Shown one piece after another: positions 1 through 30,872 of a DNA stretch of 64,000 bases. Position numbers and translations under genes: made by a program. The notes beneath the pieces are model-generated. The model made no database searches. It was not told the DNA's origin and was given only the letters and a program-made list of their open reading frames with translations. Location of the stretch: NCBI GenBank assembly GCA_008933995.1, contig WARS01000026.1, forward strand, positions 2,122,501 through 2,186,500, given 5' to 3'. This DNA is from Datnioides undecimradiatus. Taxonomy: Eukaryota; Chordata; Actinopteri; Lobotiformes; Datnioididae. Every line of letters starts with the position of its first letter. Position 1 is the stretch's first letter.

Positions 1-17351
<17,351 letters not shown>

Positions 17352-17466
17352 GGTGCTTGTAGATTGAGGGGTCAAAAGGGAAGGGTGAGAGGCTCAGCGA
17401 CGTGGCGTATGGAGGATCTCCTGTTGGCTCACTGAATGTGTGCTGTGCAGCAGCCTTGGCTCAAGT

Positions 17467-20400
17467 CTGGAAGAGCAGGAGGTTTGTTTACTACGCCTAT
17501 TCATCTCCTTTAGCTGGAGCAGAAAGCACACTTGGCAGAGACACACAGATGTTAACTTGCACATTATTTTCCACATATGGTGAAGCTTTGTATAATGGAA
17601 AACTATTCACTCATCACTTGGTCTTTAACACTGAACATAATTATCTGCAATGTGAGCTATGGATAAGGAAAGAAAAAGAACTTTAATCAAACAGTTGTAT
17701 TTTAATTACACAGCGAAAAGCAAAGCAGTATGGGGGATTAGGTATGAGTGAAGTGTCTTACTCTTCCCATTCCTTTCCATCTTTCTTTGGGCCAAAGCAT
17801 CTGGGGAAGTCACCGAAGTGAAAGGTAGAGTCCTTCCCTCGTGCATGTTCACAAGTTCTTCATTTAGCCACTGCAATGGCCGCTGCTGCAACGCACAAAC
17901 ACAGAACCACACAAGACGGTGAGCTTGCACTGCCAGACAGCCTTCATAAGATATTAATATCGCACAACCGCTCAACTGGCCTCGGCATCTGTCCAACCCG
18001 ATTAAAACTCTTCTCTCTTTCTCTCTCTGTGTTCTGTCTATCTGGATTGCCTCTCACTCTCGTTCCCTCCAAAGTGGAAATGGCAATTGGATCTGCAGAG
18101 TGACTAAAAGCTGGGGAATTGTTTTCACAAGTGCCTGCCAAATGGGGGGAACAGCTCGGGAGGAATTCCAACCCTCTAGAGGAGCCGAAAGGCTCGTCCC
18201 CTTTCCCTCTCTGTCTAACCCCCCCCCCCGCACCATGTTCCTATTCTCTGACTCTCGACGTGCCTCACTCTCCTGTCAAGTCCATCCCAGACCCCCCCTC
18301 ACCCTCCTACACCCCCCACCCTCCAGCGTCTCAGATTCTCCTCAGACAGACACAAACGATGAAATAACTTGCAAGGCCTTGCAAACATTTTAATTTGGTA
18401 GCTATTTTTAGAGCAGCACCGAACTTAAAAATGTGTCCTGTGTTGTAACTTTTTTTGGTTTTGGTAGTGGGGGCTTTTCTAAATAGTTTTAGCATGATTC
18501 AGGAAAAAAACAAAGACAATTCGGTACAGGAGAGAGAAGTTACTCACCAATTGTTCTGTACTTCAGTCAGTCACAGAACAGTTGTAGATTTGTCACTACT
18601 GGACTGAGAATGTCATGTAACTGTTACTCATCACTGGAGTGAAGATGTTGCATTCAGACCACACTCTGATTCAACAAAGAAAATTGTCCTCTTTAGTGCT
18701 TGGTGTTTTTGGAAGATAAATTTCCTACATACTTGGGGAATGCAAGTAAACCTATGAAACAGAAGGATACGGAGTGGGCCAATGCCAGTGGATAGTTAAC
18801 AATGGCAGGATGAATTCAGCTTCCTAAGGAGACAGAAATCTACATCTAAGCCTTCATCTACCATCCCATGCAATAACCTTCGCATGTCCTTGAACAACAA
18901 AGAGAGTATTGGCCCACGCATTTTCCATTCATGCTCAGTGTATATAATCAAGGTGGGAGAACTTCAATGTGCCTTCCTACCAGCAGGAACACAAACCCCT
19001 CTGTCTCTCTTTCCTCCAATCCCCCTGGAGAGCCAGGATGAAGAAGAAGAAGGGAAATACTCCGCTCCTGCAAAAATCCTGCTTAATTGCAAGTAGAAAA
19101 AACAAATGTTTAGCAGCAGACTCATCAAGCCAAACAAGCCAGGCAGTGGGACTAGGGTAAGGAAAGAGGAACCGAGGGAAGAGATATGCCCAACGAGGCC
19201 TCTTGCACAACACCACCCCCATCTCCTCCTCAAGGCTCTGCCACTGTGGGAGAAGCCATAGCCAACCCCCCTCTTCCAAATCCCAGGAAGCCATCTTAAT
19301 TAGTCCACCTTTTTTTTGTAGCTGAAGGGAAGGTAGCATTGCTAGTTGTAGTGGTGGTGGGTAGGTGGGGATGGGGGTGGTGACACACAAGACACAGAAC
19401 AACAAGTACTTATTTTCCCCTCATTAAAAGGAGGCTCAAGCTGCAAATCAGCCTGCCACAAGCCCTGACCTGCTGTGCTGCCGTGGCTGTTGTTGTTGAG
19501 AAGTTTGGGAGCGTGGGCTGGCTGCATGGCAGCACGGTGTAGCTTCGCACCGCTAGCCTGGTGAGGCGTTGGGATGATGAGTAATAAAAGAGAGCGGAGA
19601 AAGAAGAGGAGGGGCATGACTTGGCTTCTGGGGAGAGGGGCCCTGCTGGGTGGGTAGACGCAACCAATTACCTAGTCGACTCAGTCAACTGGTCCCACAG
19701 TGACTGGGCTAACCTCAGCACTGTGTCTTTTGTGTCTGATACCTGCTGTGTTTCACATCAGCCTCAGAGGCCTGCATGGTATCAGGGGAGAAAAATGATT
19801 ACTGCAGAGAAGACAGCATACAGTGTGTCTTTGCCTATCTCAGAGCTATCAGTTTTTCTATAGAAATACAGTGTATTGTATGCACAGCTGCAGAGTGATA
19901 AATTCTTAGCTAAAAGGCGGGTTGTTCATTTCAGGTAACTTATCCGAAGGCACTGAAACAGCCATATGTACAACGTAACCTACACAGAGAGGAAATGAGT
20001 CAGATCTACATCAGAAGTGTCGGTCTGTGATGTCATATTAACATGCATTAAATGCCGCTGTTCCTTCAAACACTGTACTTTTATTCATCATTTATTAACT
20101 GACATTATGTTATTACGACGGCAATTAAAATATAAATAGGAAAATGTAACATAACAGAACCCCATTAAGAAAACTAATTATCTATTTCCATTCATAAATA
20201 TATGACTAACTGCATACTTAGAAATATAACTGAGTGGATATAATTAAATGCATGGCGTTCGTAATAATGTCCCTAAAAGAGGATCTCTTTGTTGCAGGAC
20301 AGGAGAGAACTAATTGTAATGCAACGACTGAAGGATAATGCAGCAACCCAACTATCACAGTTTCTGCACATGCTAGTCAAAAACCCACAAGATTCATCGT

Positions 20401-23400
20401 CGTATCACTAATCAGGAGACATCAAAAACTCAACCAACCGGGCAGATTTCAAAGAGCTGGAGTTGAACAGAATATAAAGGTAATGAAGTGGGGATATTCT
20501 GGCAGCTCATCATACAAAAAAATGGTGTTTGATTAAATAGTTTGAACACTTGTCGTATGAATGTACATGGGAACATAAATGTTCAGAGACAAACATTTGG
20601 CTAACATTAGTAGGTATCAAAAGAGGTTTAAAATCTGGCAAAAAGGAGAACATGTGGCATCTAAGATTTTCATCTTTTACCCAACAGAATGAAAAGCATG
20701 TAAAAAGTTAACTTTGGTAACTTGAAAGTTGTGAGACATTAGCTGGCACTTCCCAAAAAAAGATTACAGGCACTAATATGAAAAGAAGAGCAAGGATTTG
20801 GACGTTTATGAACAAGAAATCTTTCTCCTCCAAAGAATTTAAATACATCACTCTCCGCACTGTGGATGAAGCTTTCATGACTGGGAACATTGTCCCTTTA
20901 AAAGAGTTGAGGGTCTGTGTGTGATTGAATGTATTCACCCATTAGACTTTGTAGCTGTGATGCACTCACTCAGCTGTATGCATCACTAACAGCTAACAGT
21001 CCCCCGCTGCTAGCAGGCTTTTAGACTGAGAGAGGCTTTACAGTTCTGCATTTTAATAGAGAACTTTGAATGGAATGACGGGGGATGGGTGAGAGAAGGA
21101 GGGAGGGAGCCAAAAGAAAGAGGCATCAAAATATTTTCTGAGGAAAATGAAGTAATGACAAAATACCCACCCGGAGCGTGCAGAGCAGAGGGGGTTTCTG
21201 GGAAGGACTGCCTTGGCAAGGGTAAGGCTAATGTGTCAAAAGAAAGTCTGTAGGCATACTGAGCGCTGTCATGTCTAGGAGTGTGGGCCATTCAAAGGAA
21301 GGAGGAAAAGGTCCAAAAAGCAGTATTGAACGTCTTAATTACTTTCTGCTTCAGCGCCAGAAAACATACCCCTGAAAAGGTTCAATTATAAGATATCAAG
21401 GCAAATCAGCTGCCCTTATGGTGGCTGCTTGCTCATCTCTCAATAGAGCTGGGTTAAGCAATTATCGTTTGATACTGTCTACTTATTCTCAAAGGAGACC
21501 TGGAGAGGCATCGATGTAATGCACCGTTTCAAACTGAGATACATTTTGTGTCCTTAGTCCTTAAAGCGAGTGGTCAGGCAAACTAATGCCTGAAAAGAAA
21601 AATGGGGGTAAAAAGGAGGAATGATAATTTATCCCTAACAGAACAACACTTTCATCAGCGGTTTCTGAAAACTGATGGCTGGCCCATGTCAACCAAGTCA
21701 ATCAAGTGGCATCTCAAATCAAAAAGAACATACTGATTCAGACAGTTTTTCTCAGGTTTGAATTAAAATATGATTGAAAGAAGGGAAGGAAGAATCAGTG
21801 GGTTCCACTGAATCCCAAAAGACCTAGAATAAAATATTTAACTCACTAAGCCCACACAGAACATAACACCTGAAAACATCTGCCAAGGTAGAGGGAGTTA
21901 GCGACCCAGAAGACTTACCATCGTCGACTAGGAAAAAGCTATCACAATTCCAGTTTCTGACAACGGCAAAGTTAAAAAGGCATATTTTGTCATAAATAAA
22001 ACATAGGAGTGCAGCATTTCGGCAAACTCCCCCAACGCACAGTCCCAAGAGAGAGATGGGATGCTGTTTGTGAACTCATGCTTTGCACAGTAAAGGGGGC
22101 TATAGCACTGCGTCACCACGACTCAAACTACATTCCCACATCCAGCCCTATTCAGTGAGGACTAGTCCTCTTTAAAAATTCATTAATTTACAGCAAAAAT
22201 AGATTAAAGCGCCCAACTGCACCAACCTAAAAAGTTTGGCTTGTGAATAGCATTAATAATGGAAGTGAGCATCCAAAACCTAGAGGCTCTGGCTCGGAGG
22301 CATGGCTTAGGTTTTGTTGCACTTTATAATGGAGAGTAATTTCCATTTTTCAGAAGTATTACAGCTTTTTGATGCTTGTTTATAATTACATTGTTTTACA
22401 TGCAAATTGGCTAACAATTGTTACTCATTAAAACATAACCAGTAGAGTGCAAAAACAACAACCTCAGCTGGTGTAAGACACAGGATTTACATCAGGTTCA
22501 CAACAGAAGCTTTGCACTGAACTCTTGTCGCTGGCAGCGCCGCTGCTGAGTTCAATCCAAATGACAGCCCTTTAAAAGTGATCATCCCCTATTTTATCTT
22601 TTACATCTTTCTCTTTCAAATCATAGCAATGCTGTACTAACAGAATCAAAGAGTACTTTGACTAGATAAAAGGATTTCCTGCATTTGAATTCAAATTATC
22701 TGCATTTTCCTGGGGAGTGGGGACAAGACAAAAATCACTCCGAGTGGGAGCACTCAGAAAACTTGAAGGTACTTAAAAAGATAGAAACGATGCTCTAATG
22801 CATTGTCAAATCTCTCGTCATTCCAGCCTGATGATAGAGGAATTTGCTATGATACAGTATACATCAACACCCGCGGGAACAGCTGATTTCATATTCCGTT
22901 ATCACTGTACGGTCCATCATTATTTCCAATATCAAGTAATGTCAATGAACACATTGCCTAAATGATGATACAAACAGCTTATTATTGATATGAGTTGAGG
23001 TGATTAAAATGACCCTTTGAACTCATGAGGAGGCCAGATAATTACAAAGGCAGATTAAAGGACTTCTAGCTGCAACAGAGACCTTTTTTCACAAAGCTAC
23101 TGCCAAGCATTCTTTGAGCAAGGCACTTTAACCACAGCTGCTCTGGCGAAGTGCTCATGACAAACAGTAGAAGACAGCTCCCAGGCATCACTCCACACAA
23201 CTGACGAGAGTGGGTGTTGCTGTTTGCTAAAAGCATAATCTCACTTAGTAAGTTTTTTCCTTCAGTAAACAGACATTTCCAAGGTTAAATATGAATTCTG
23301 TGTAATGGCAGCGGTATAATAGGTGAACCTATAGCCTGATCTGTTTACATGGATCAACACTGTGGCTAAGACAGACAAACATTTCCACACAACTCGTCAA

Positions 23401-26400
23401 AGAGGTTGGTGTGTACTTCATGGTACAAGTTCTGAATGATATGTACTAATGTTAATGATGCTGTGTTTTTCAGTACAGTAACCTCTGTGTGTACACTACA
23501 CAAAAAGCAGGATATTAGGATTATGTTTTAAATTTTCATGTAATTAAACCCATTTCTACATTTTTCAAAAATACAGATATGTAGAAATATAAAAACTGTA
23601 CTGTTTTGTATACACAATACAAATTTCTGACATGATTTGGGAAACTTCTTATCTCCAGCATTAGTTAGCTGGTGGCTTTCAATCTAGGCAAACACTGGCT
23701 GTCAAACTTAAACAATACAAAAAATACTACTAAAGTAAAATATTACAAGTTATAATTAATATGTAGAGGGTGTTAAAACCTATTCATATACAAGTGTATA
23801 AATATAAATGTATTCATTTTTAAAATAATATTGTTTAGTGCAAAATTTGTGCCATTTAGCAGAGCCGTTTCCTGTGGTAATTGTATCACTGCACAGCGTT
23901 TTTGACTGCCTGCAAGTTTCCAACCCTCTGTCATGCTGTTGTGCATGGATGAGGATATGCTGTGTGGTGAAACACTGATGAAAAGTCTTCGAAGTTGCAA
24001 TCATTAATGCATATTGTTTGTTGTTAAAATTATTATGTTACAATGCTGTTTTTGTGTCTTTGGACTGCTAATTGTATTTTTGTAAAAACTTCCATTTCAA
24101 GGTTTATATGCACCATTCCTAGCACACCAGACTGCCATAACTTCTGTGACTCTGTGGACGTTTTTTTTCCTCGTGCATATTCTGTTATTTTGCACATAGA
24201 GGTCCATAACTGAGTCATATATCCACTGTAATGTCATAGCTATGTGGTATTGTAGCTTTGCTTGAGACATTCTTCAGAATAAAACTCACAGCTCAGCTTT
24301 GCATTGATGAGGGTCAGATATGCAGAGACCAACTTGTAGATATTCATGTGTGAGTTGGCCATGGAAGCTGTGCAGCCACACTGATCTGGATTTCAAGATT
24401 TATATGGGGTCAAATCTATAACAGGACAGTGAGTTGATGGCTTTTTAGCATTTTTGTTATATTTTATGACAATTGTTTATTTACCATTCTACTTTGTCTG
24501 TGTACAAATATACACAAAAAAGTATATTTAAAAGCTGAGAGTAATTGCCAAATAGCCATTTATATCTGATAGTTGTACTGGGCTAGGTCATCTCTTTGAC
24601 ACAGTGGGACTGTTACGTGCTCAAATAGGTGCATTGTTGCAAAGTTGACTGCGGTATTAAACATGACTAGTGACCACCAGGCTGCTTCATCTACCCACAA
24701 TGCACACTGTGAGGTTACCAAACAAACATCGCTTGTGTGACAGTTGATGAGAAAGTTGAAGGTTAACAGCAAGGTCACATAGCTCCAGGCTGGACTGACA
24801 TGACTAAAATTCATTTGAGAAAGCAATGATTACCTGTGCAGTATCAAGAAGAAAGTATCAGGAGCCAGTAAATAGTTAAGGCTGCATGCAAAACGGCTCA
24901 CTGGGAGCTACAATCAAAGATATGTCAAGTACTTCTGGCCATATCACCTTCTGGTCATCAGGTGGTCACAAGAATCGTTTCAAGAGATCAGACAAATAAG
25001 GTTAAGCTTAATAAGCTTAATAAAACAGAGATTTTTTTTGGTCAACCCTTAATTTAAATGAAAGAGTCAACATACAGTATTGGCAGAGAGGGCATGTTTT
25101 AACTTTGGCTGGCCAAAAACTCAAGGAAAAAGTCGTTCAACATCAATCAAGACAATTTCCTATAAGCAGTACGTCTGTGACAAAGCAGCCAACTTTGAGA
25201 GTTATCTAATCAATGAACTCAGACATTAAGAAATCACACAGCCACAGTCGAATCTGCAGAGCTCATGTTTTATTTTCTCTGGCAGATGAGTCTCATACCG
25301 GACCATGTTGAAAACAGATGAGGAAAAACCATTTCCTGTCAAAAATACATTGGCTACATTTGCATTGGTATGATTGGTTGTAGGTACGGTCAGGATATGA
25401 AAAAGCACGTTTTGTTTGCCTGATTTGTTTGGGTCCATCCAATTGTGTCTGTAGAAATTTTGTTCTGCACCGGTTGATAAAGGCCCCTCAGAAACCAAAA
25501 ATGAACAGGGAGGTTCCAGACTAATACGCATTTACGGATTAGTTTGGCAATGCCAGGCTAACACAACCTCTGTCCAAGGGGACACAGTAGCGTGGAACAT
25601 ATAATTAGACTGCCCCTCACTCACATGTGACTGTGTGATAGAGACTGGGCCCCTTGACTGATCCAGAGCCTGTGGACTCTGTGAGGAGAACCACACAATA
25701 GATTACACAGATGTCTGTGCCAAGTCTGCCACAAGCGGATGTTACTGACATAACAAGTGTGACCTCTGCACCTTAGGACATTTCAACCATACCTGAAGAC
25801 CAGATGACAGATCAGCTGTGACCTGCAGCTCTAGACCTGTGACTGACAACGATACTGCTGCTGATGTTCCTGGTCCCGTGAGACAGTCAGACACTGCCCC
25901 TGACACCATGACATAGAAAGACAACACACTCAGGACACACTGTTGATGAGACCTAACCTCAATACTGTGGCTTCTCACATGCACAGACGCATGCCAGGCC
26001 GTTAAGTAAATGGGTTCAGACATACCACGTCCACTTATTATTTAATTTTTCTGTTTTGCATTGGTGAATTCATTGATTAAGTAGACAATGTTGTTTTTAT
26101 TTATCAAAGTTTACTTTGGTAATTCTGTCACTCCACAGCTCTCTAATGTACCTACTGAGTTTCCTTAGTCCCCTCCCCACCCACTGTGCTGATCTGCACT
26201 GATGATGATAAGTTGCGAGGTAAAACTGTGATGGGGTACTACAAGTATTGTTCTTTGATAAAATAACTCTGTTAGAGAGGACACTAATTATAATTTCTAG
26301 ATTTATTATTCAAACAGTTGTTTGGTCCATAAAACGTTACAAAATGGTAAGAATGTTGTTTACTGTTTCTCAAGATGGATTCCTGAAATGCCTTGTTTTG

Positions 26401-29400
26401 TCCATAACCCAAGGTTTACTGTCAGAGAGGACAAAAGAAACCAGAAAATATTCACATCTGGGCAGCTGAAATCAGAGAATTTGGACATTTTCCTGAAAAA
26501 AAAAAAGACTCAAAGTGATGAATCAATTATCAAAGCAGCCGTAAATTATTTTAATAGTTGATGGACTAATGGAATAATCAACTAATCAATATAGTTCTAC
26601 TGTTAACATTGTTCCACTGTTTTTCATCCCTTTGACCACTAGACTGTCAGCTTTGTGTATGCTTCCATTTCACCTTTGAAGTTCACTGAGCATCATTCCC
26701 AGCATTTCTTGTATCATGTGACTCGTGTTGCCCTGTGAAGGGATTTTTGCAGCCATTTTTGTCTAAATTCTGATATTTCGTACATAGAGCTCCAAATTTG
26801 CAGTGATTGACCTGGACACAACATGCGTGTTTTATATTGTTTCATGTGGGTATGTCCTCTGTGGTAAAACCTGCCCACCCTCTCTTCCACCCACTCCCAC
26901 TGGATTTCTGACCATTAACACTCAGTCCTGCAATGTATGTGTACCACACTGCCTCCTCTGGCCTGCAGTATAGTTAATAACTGTCTGCTCCCACAAGATT
27001 TGGGGTGGGATCACATTCCCAATTCATTCTTTTAAGTCTCAGCAATAATGTAGTGAAATTACATTTCCTCCTTTTTATTTCATCATAATACCTTGATTTG
27101 ATTTTTTTAGATAATTTGGATAAATGATGAGCCACATTGTGAGCCACCATACCTTGTATGTGTAGCCATGGCAACACCAATTAACATGCTTGGGGTCAGT
27201 CTTAGTCATGTAAGAGGACTTGCTTAATGTCTAAATGCACTGATGAATTAGTAGATTGAGTAAAAAAAAAAAAAAACAACCACCTAACACTGCGCTGCAA
27301 GGATTACACACATAAAAAAAATAACACAAGGGATGGAAATGCAATAAAGCCTGAAATCTTATTTCCATTGCAGTCCTCTGGTGTTCATCAAGTGTTTTTT
27401 ACTTAACATCACAGCAGTTATTTCAAGACCGTTCAGTCACTGATCACATAAAAAAAAAAGAAAGAAATTTCTACAATTTCCATCCCTCAGATGTTGTTTT
27501 TTTTTTTTGAACGCACGCAAAAAAAAATTTCACAGCCAGCTCCCATAGGATCTGCAGGTACCAATCCCGCAAATCTCTGTCGTGTGGTAAATATATTTGG
27601 TTTTCTCTATGTTTAGTGGCTTAACTCCATGCGCTATTTTTTCTGACCTACCACATCACACCGGGTTACGGCGTTTTCTGTATTTTTAATGGTCTAATTC
27701 TACTCTTTTTTATAAAGAGGTAATCCCTTGTTATATTGAATTAATAACAATTCCAAAAGCTCTCAGCATATAGTTTCTGGCATAGGGAACACACTGTACA
27801 AACTCTGGCTAAGCAATATATCCATTATAATGTCACACTTTTGTAGTGTTGTTGTGCTGCTTAACAGATTACATAAAGGGGCTGTTTTTGCATTGATGAG
27901 TGTCTGCATGTATACTGACCATCCAAAAGTGCAATATATTGTGTGAGTTATATTGTCTTTCTGGAAAAGGGGGAATGAAGGTTGAAATCGGTCCTCTGAG
28001 CCTGTCTCAACGATACCCAGCAAACATCCGTCAAACTGGCAAACGCAGTTCATCTTTATCAAGGCAACTGAAATGCATGTAGGGTATCCACAAATAGCCC
28101 TTAATTCAACTTTCAAAAAGTCATTACTACACTCGTTTCTTAGCGTTGCATTTGCTGACATTGACGATAATTACGACGACCTTTCCGATGATAAAACACA
28201 AATCAGTAAAACATTATGAGGGTTCCTTCTCTTCACGTTTCATGCGATTCTGCATAACGTTTTAATGAGGCATTTAGGGGTCTATGAGTGATCTACTGAG
28301 AAAGTCTACAATGGCAATCAGCAGTGAGTGTGGCAGCTGTTCAGCAATTAAAAAGCCAAATTACCCTCAATCAACACCATTTACAAGCGCAAGTAAATCT
28401 CAGAGCAAATAATGATGAGAGAAATCTGTTCAGACAGCTCTCATCTTGATAGGAATTAGAGGCGCATCCAAATCAGGAGCAGGGTACTCGCTTTCCCAGT
28501 CTGTCGCCCACAAACACACACATGCACACACACAAACACACACACACACCTCCCCTAGTCTGTGTGTTTTTGGAGAGATGAAATTGTATAGCATGGTTGG
28601 CTCTTCACACTGCAGCATGATTAAAGATAATGAGTCCTACTATTGTATAAGATGGTCACTGTTCGTGGTAAGGTTAGTGTCTGTTTATGGAAAGGCACTA
28701 CACCCATCCATTTGAGGCAGCCTATGGAACAGACATCCATAGTGGGTGAGCACACACTCAGTTTACTGGAAAACGGCAAAGTAACAGTGACCTGCATGCA
28801 CTGTTGAAAAGAAATACGGACTCAAGAGCAGTTGTGTCTTCTGTCTGCATCATCCTAGCTGTTAAGAACCAATTTAGCACAGCTTGATGTCATCCTTATA
28901 AGAAATATTAACTTGTTTGAAAACCAACATGTATATGGTAAATCTGACTTGATTATTAATCCCAACACTGTGTATATTCTTTGTAAATTGCCTAGGCCTG
29001 TGTGGGGGGCCACTGAAAATGACACATCCTTTAAAAACTGTGCTGACTGATAAGGTGACGCGTACATTCATGATTGTATGCATAAAAACATACTGTATGT
29101 AGCATGCTTTATGTAGGAATGATGTAAAAAAAAAAAAAAAAAAAAAATCAACACATACATGCACCCATACCCAATTAAACAAAACTAAATGAGTGATGAA
29201 AACCTACACATATTTCACTGACACCCCATACATGCCTATATGTAGACCTATATTAAATATTCTAGCTGTAAAATTAAGTTCGTTAAATCTCATGAACTCC
29301 CCTGAAGCTACTTATTTCAAGTGACCTGATTCATTTCAGCCTGTCTCTACTTTTTAATTTCTACAAGTAACACGTCAACTACGAGAATATTGTTTTATCT

Positions 29401-29922
29401 TGGTAGTTGATTAACCACGTTAAACGACGCTCTGCCATAGAATTACACTGCGTAGAACAAGCACACATCACTGTGGGTCTAAGTCTTCTCTGCGCTTGGA
29501 CTGCTGCTCTGTCAGGCTTTAAGCTCCTACTGTTATCACTTCTAAAGTGTTTTCAGCTGTGCAAGGCACTGTCTTCTCTGCATGCATATTTGCGCGTCCA
29601 TCGCGACCCAACACTTGGGTAATTGTTTTATTAAACATCACTTTCCTTTCAGCGTGTCACTCACCAGTCCCTGCTGTTAGACTGATACCATGAGACTACG
29701 ATTGTAAACTTAGCATAAGTTGACTTTATCTGACGGACACTACGGGATGAAGGCAAATGCTGGTGTCTGCATGCATGCATATTGTGACAGGCAGCGAACT
29801 TGTCATAGCCTGCCATTAAGTAAAACCGCTGGCTTTTACGAGCACTTCTTCGCCGGTGAAGCGTTATTTGTGACAAACCTTCATGACTGACATTCAAAGA
29901 TTCTTCTGCACAGACTACTCAC
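17467..29922 (-). other. foxj3 5' intron(s)
   Basis: This stretch lies between the first coding exon and the presumed untranslated first exon at about 29.9-30.2 kb. I see no coding exon in it. It contains a teleost repeat copy at 26.31-26.60 kb, A/T homopolymers near 27.26, 27.49 and 29.13 kb, a (CA)n stretch at 28.51-28.55 kb and a conserved-looking stretch at 28.16-28.44 kb. Additional small untranslated exons could be hidden here and cannot be excluded. Confidence 0.6.
26310..26600 (+). mobile_element. Second copy of the same teleost-wide repeat, fuller
   Basis: Contains the part missing from the 12.95-kb copy (TTTACTGTCAGAGAGGACAA, then CAGCTGAAATCAGAGAATTT) followed by the typical end with ATCAATTATCAAAGCAGCCG and repeated CTAAT/ATCAACTAATCAAT phrases. 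Same orientation as the other copy. Confidence 0.65.
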
Positions 29923-30250
29923 CGTCGTAGGTGAATATGAACCGGCGCAATTTTCCTGCACTCTGCTTGAGAAGCTCCAGACGCCGATTCTGCACTTGAA
30001 AATTCCCCACGAAGACAAAAGCTCCGGCGGTGTCTTGACGCTGTCAGCGGGGCTGCATGCACGGAGCTCTGCAGGCGTCAAACTGACCGCTGCTGTGGTC
30101 ATTCGACAGTCATGACAGGCGGACTCGACCCGCTATTCGCATTTGCTCTCAGCAACACGAAGATCCCGGGTCTCTGTGCTCCGCTCGGCTGCTACACCAC
30201 CGGAACTACTTCCAACGCCAGCCGGAGCACGTTGAAGATAAATTCATGCA
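29923..30250 (-). promoter_or_regulatory. foxj3: foxj3 promoter and untranslated exon 1 (CpG-rich)
   Basis: GC and CpG content rise sharply relative to the flanks. A strong minus-strand donor, GACG|gtgagtag, lies at 29922, so an untranslated first exon probably ends at 29923. ETS-type motifs (CCGGAA at 30200-30205 and ACTTCC at 30208-30213) lie near the distal edge, as is common in TATA-less housekeeping promoters. No TATA box is obvious. Assignment to foxj3 rests on orientation, on the position upstream of the first coding exon, and on the absence of another minus-strand gene. The transcription start is not resolvable from sequence alone. Confidence 0.6.
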
Positions 30251-30370
30251 CCACAATAGGAAAAATGAAACATATCACATCCATTTAACTAGTTCCCCAT
30301 TTTCAATATTAATGAGATTCTACTAGTACATCACAACCTAACACAATGATGTCCTGCATGAATGTCTACC

Positions 30371-30372
<2 letters not shown>

Positions 30373-30404
<32 letters not shown>
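30373..30404. repeat. (AAT)n microsatellite
   Basis: About 10.7 uninterrupted copies of a three-base ATA/AAT unit. Confidence 0.97.
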
Positions 30405-30405
<1 letters not shown>

Positions 30406-30838
30406 TTTAATCATTACCTCTAATAGGATACGTTTATGCAATATGTATCAAATTATTAACACCTAATGGACCCTAACAACAATAATAAAAAGAATGATTT
30501 TGACAGACAAAACAAAAACATGGTTATGACTCACAGTTTTGCTGAAAACTAATAACTAGAGATAACACTGTCTGTTTGGAACACAAAAACACACAGTTAG
30601 ATAGTTGTAGGTGTTTAATGATGATATTTACACACTGCTCCAGGTGCAACAAAACATTTGCTCAGAACACTGGCATTCAGTGGCACCTACTGTTCTGTTA
30701 CACCAAGTAATTTTGGGCTTGATGCTGTCTTATCTGTTATGGCTGAGTTATTGATCAATTAGGCTGCATGCCTGTAATTTGTTGATATAATTCTGGTAAA
30801 GGCTAGATGTGAAGCACAGCACTACCATGTGGACAGGA

Positions 30839-30872
30839 CATTGCCCTCTGGATTTCCAGCCAGAGGGCAATG
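30839..30872. repeat. Perfect 13-bp inverted repeat
   Basis: CATTGCCCTCTGG at 30839-30851 and its exact reverse complement at 30860-30872, eight-base loop, about 0.6 kb upstream of the foxj3 promoter. Confidence 0.95.

Noticed and set aside
17394-17576. Minus-strand frame just upstream of the foxj3 start, considered as the missing N-terminal residues
   Set aside because: It does not resemble the human MGLYGQACPSVTSLR segment and is in a different frame from MTSELESS. It more likely spans the 5' UTR and the intron end.
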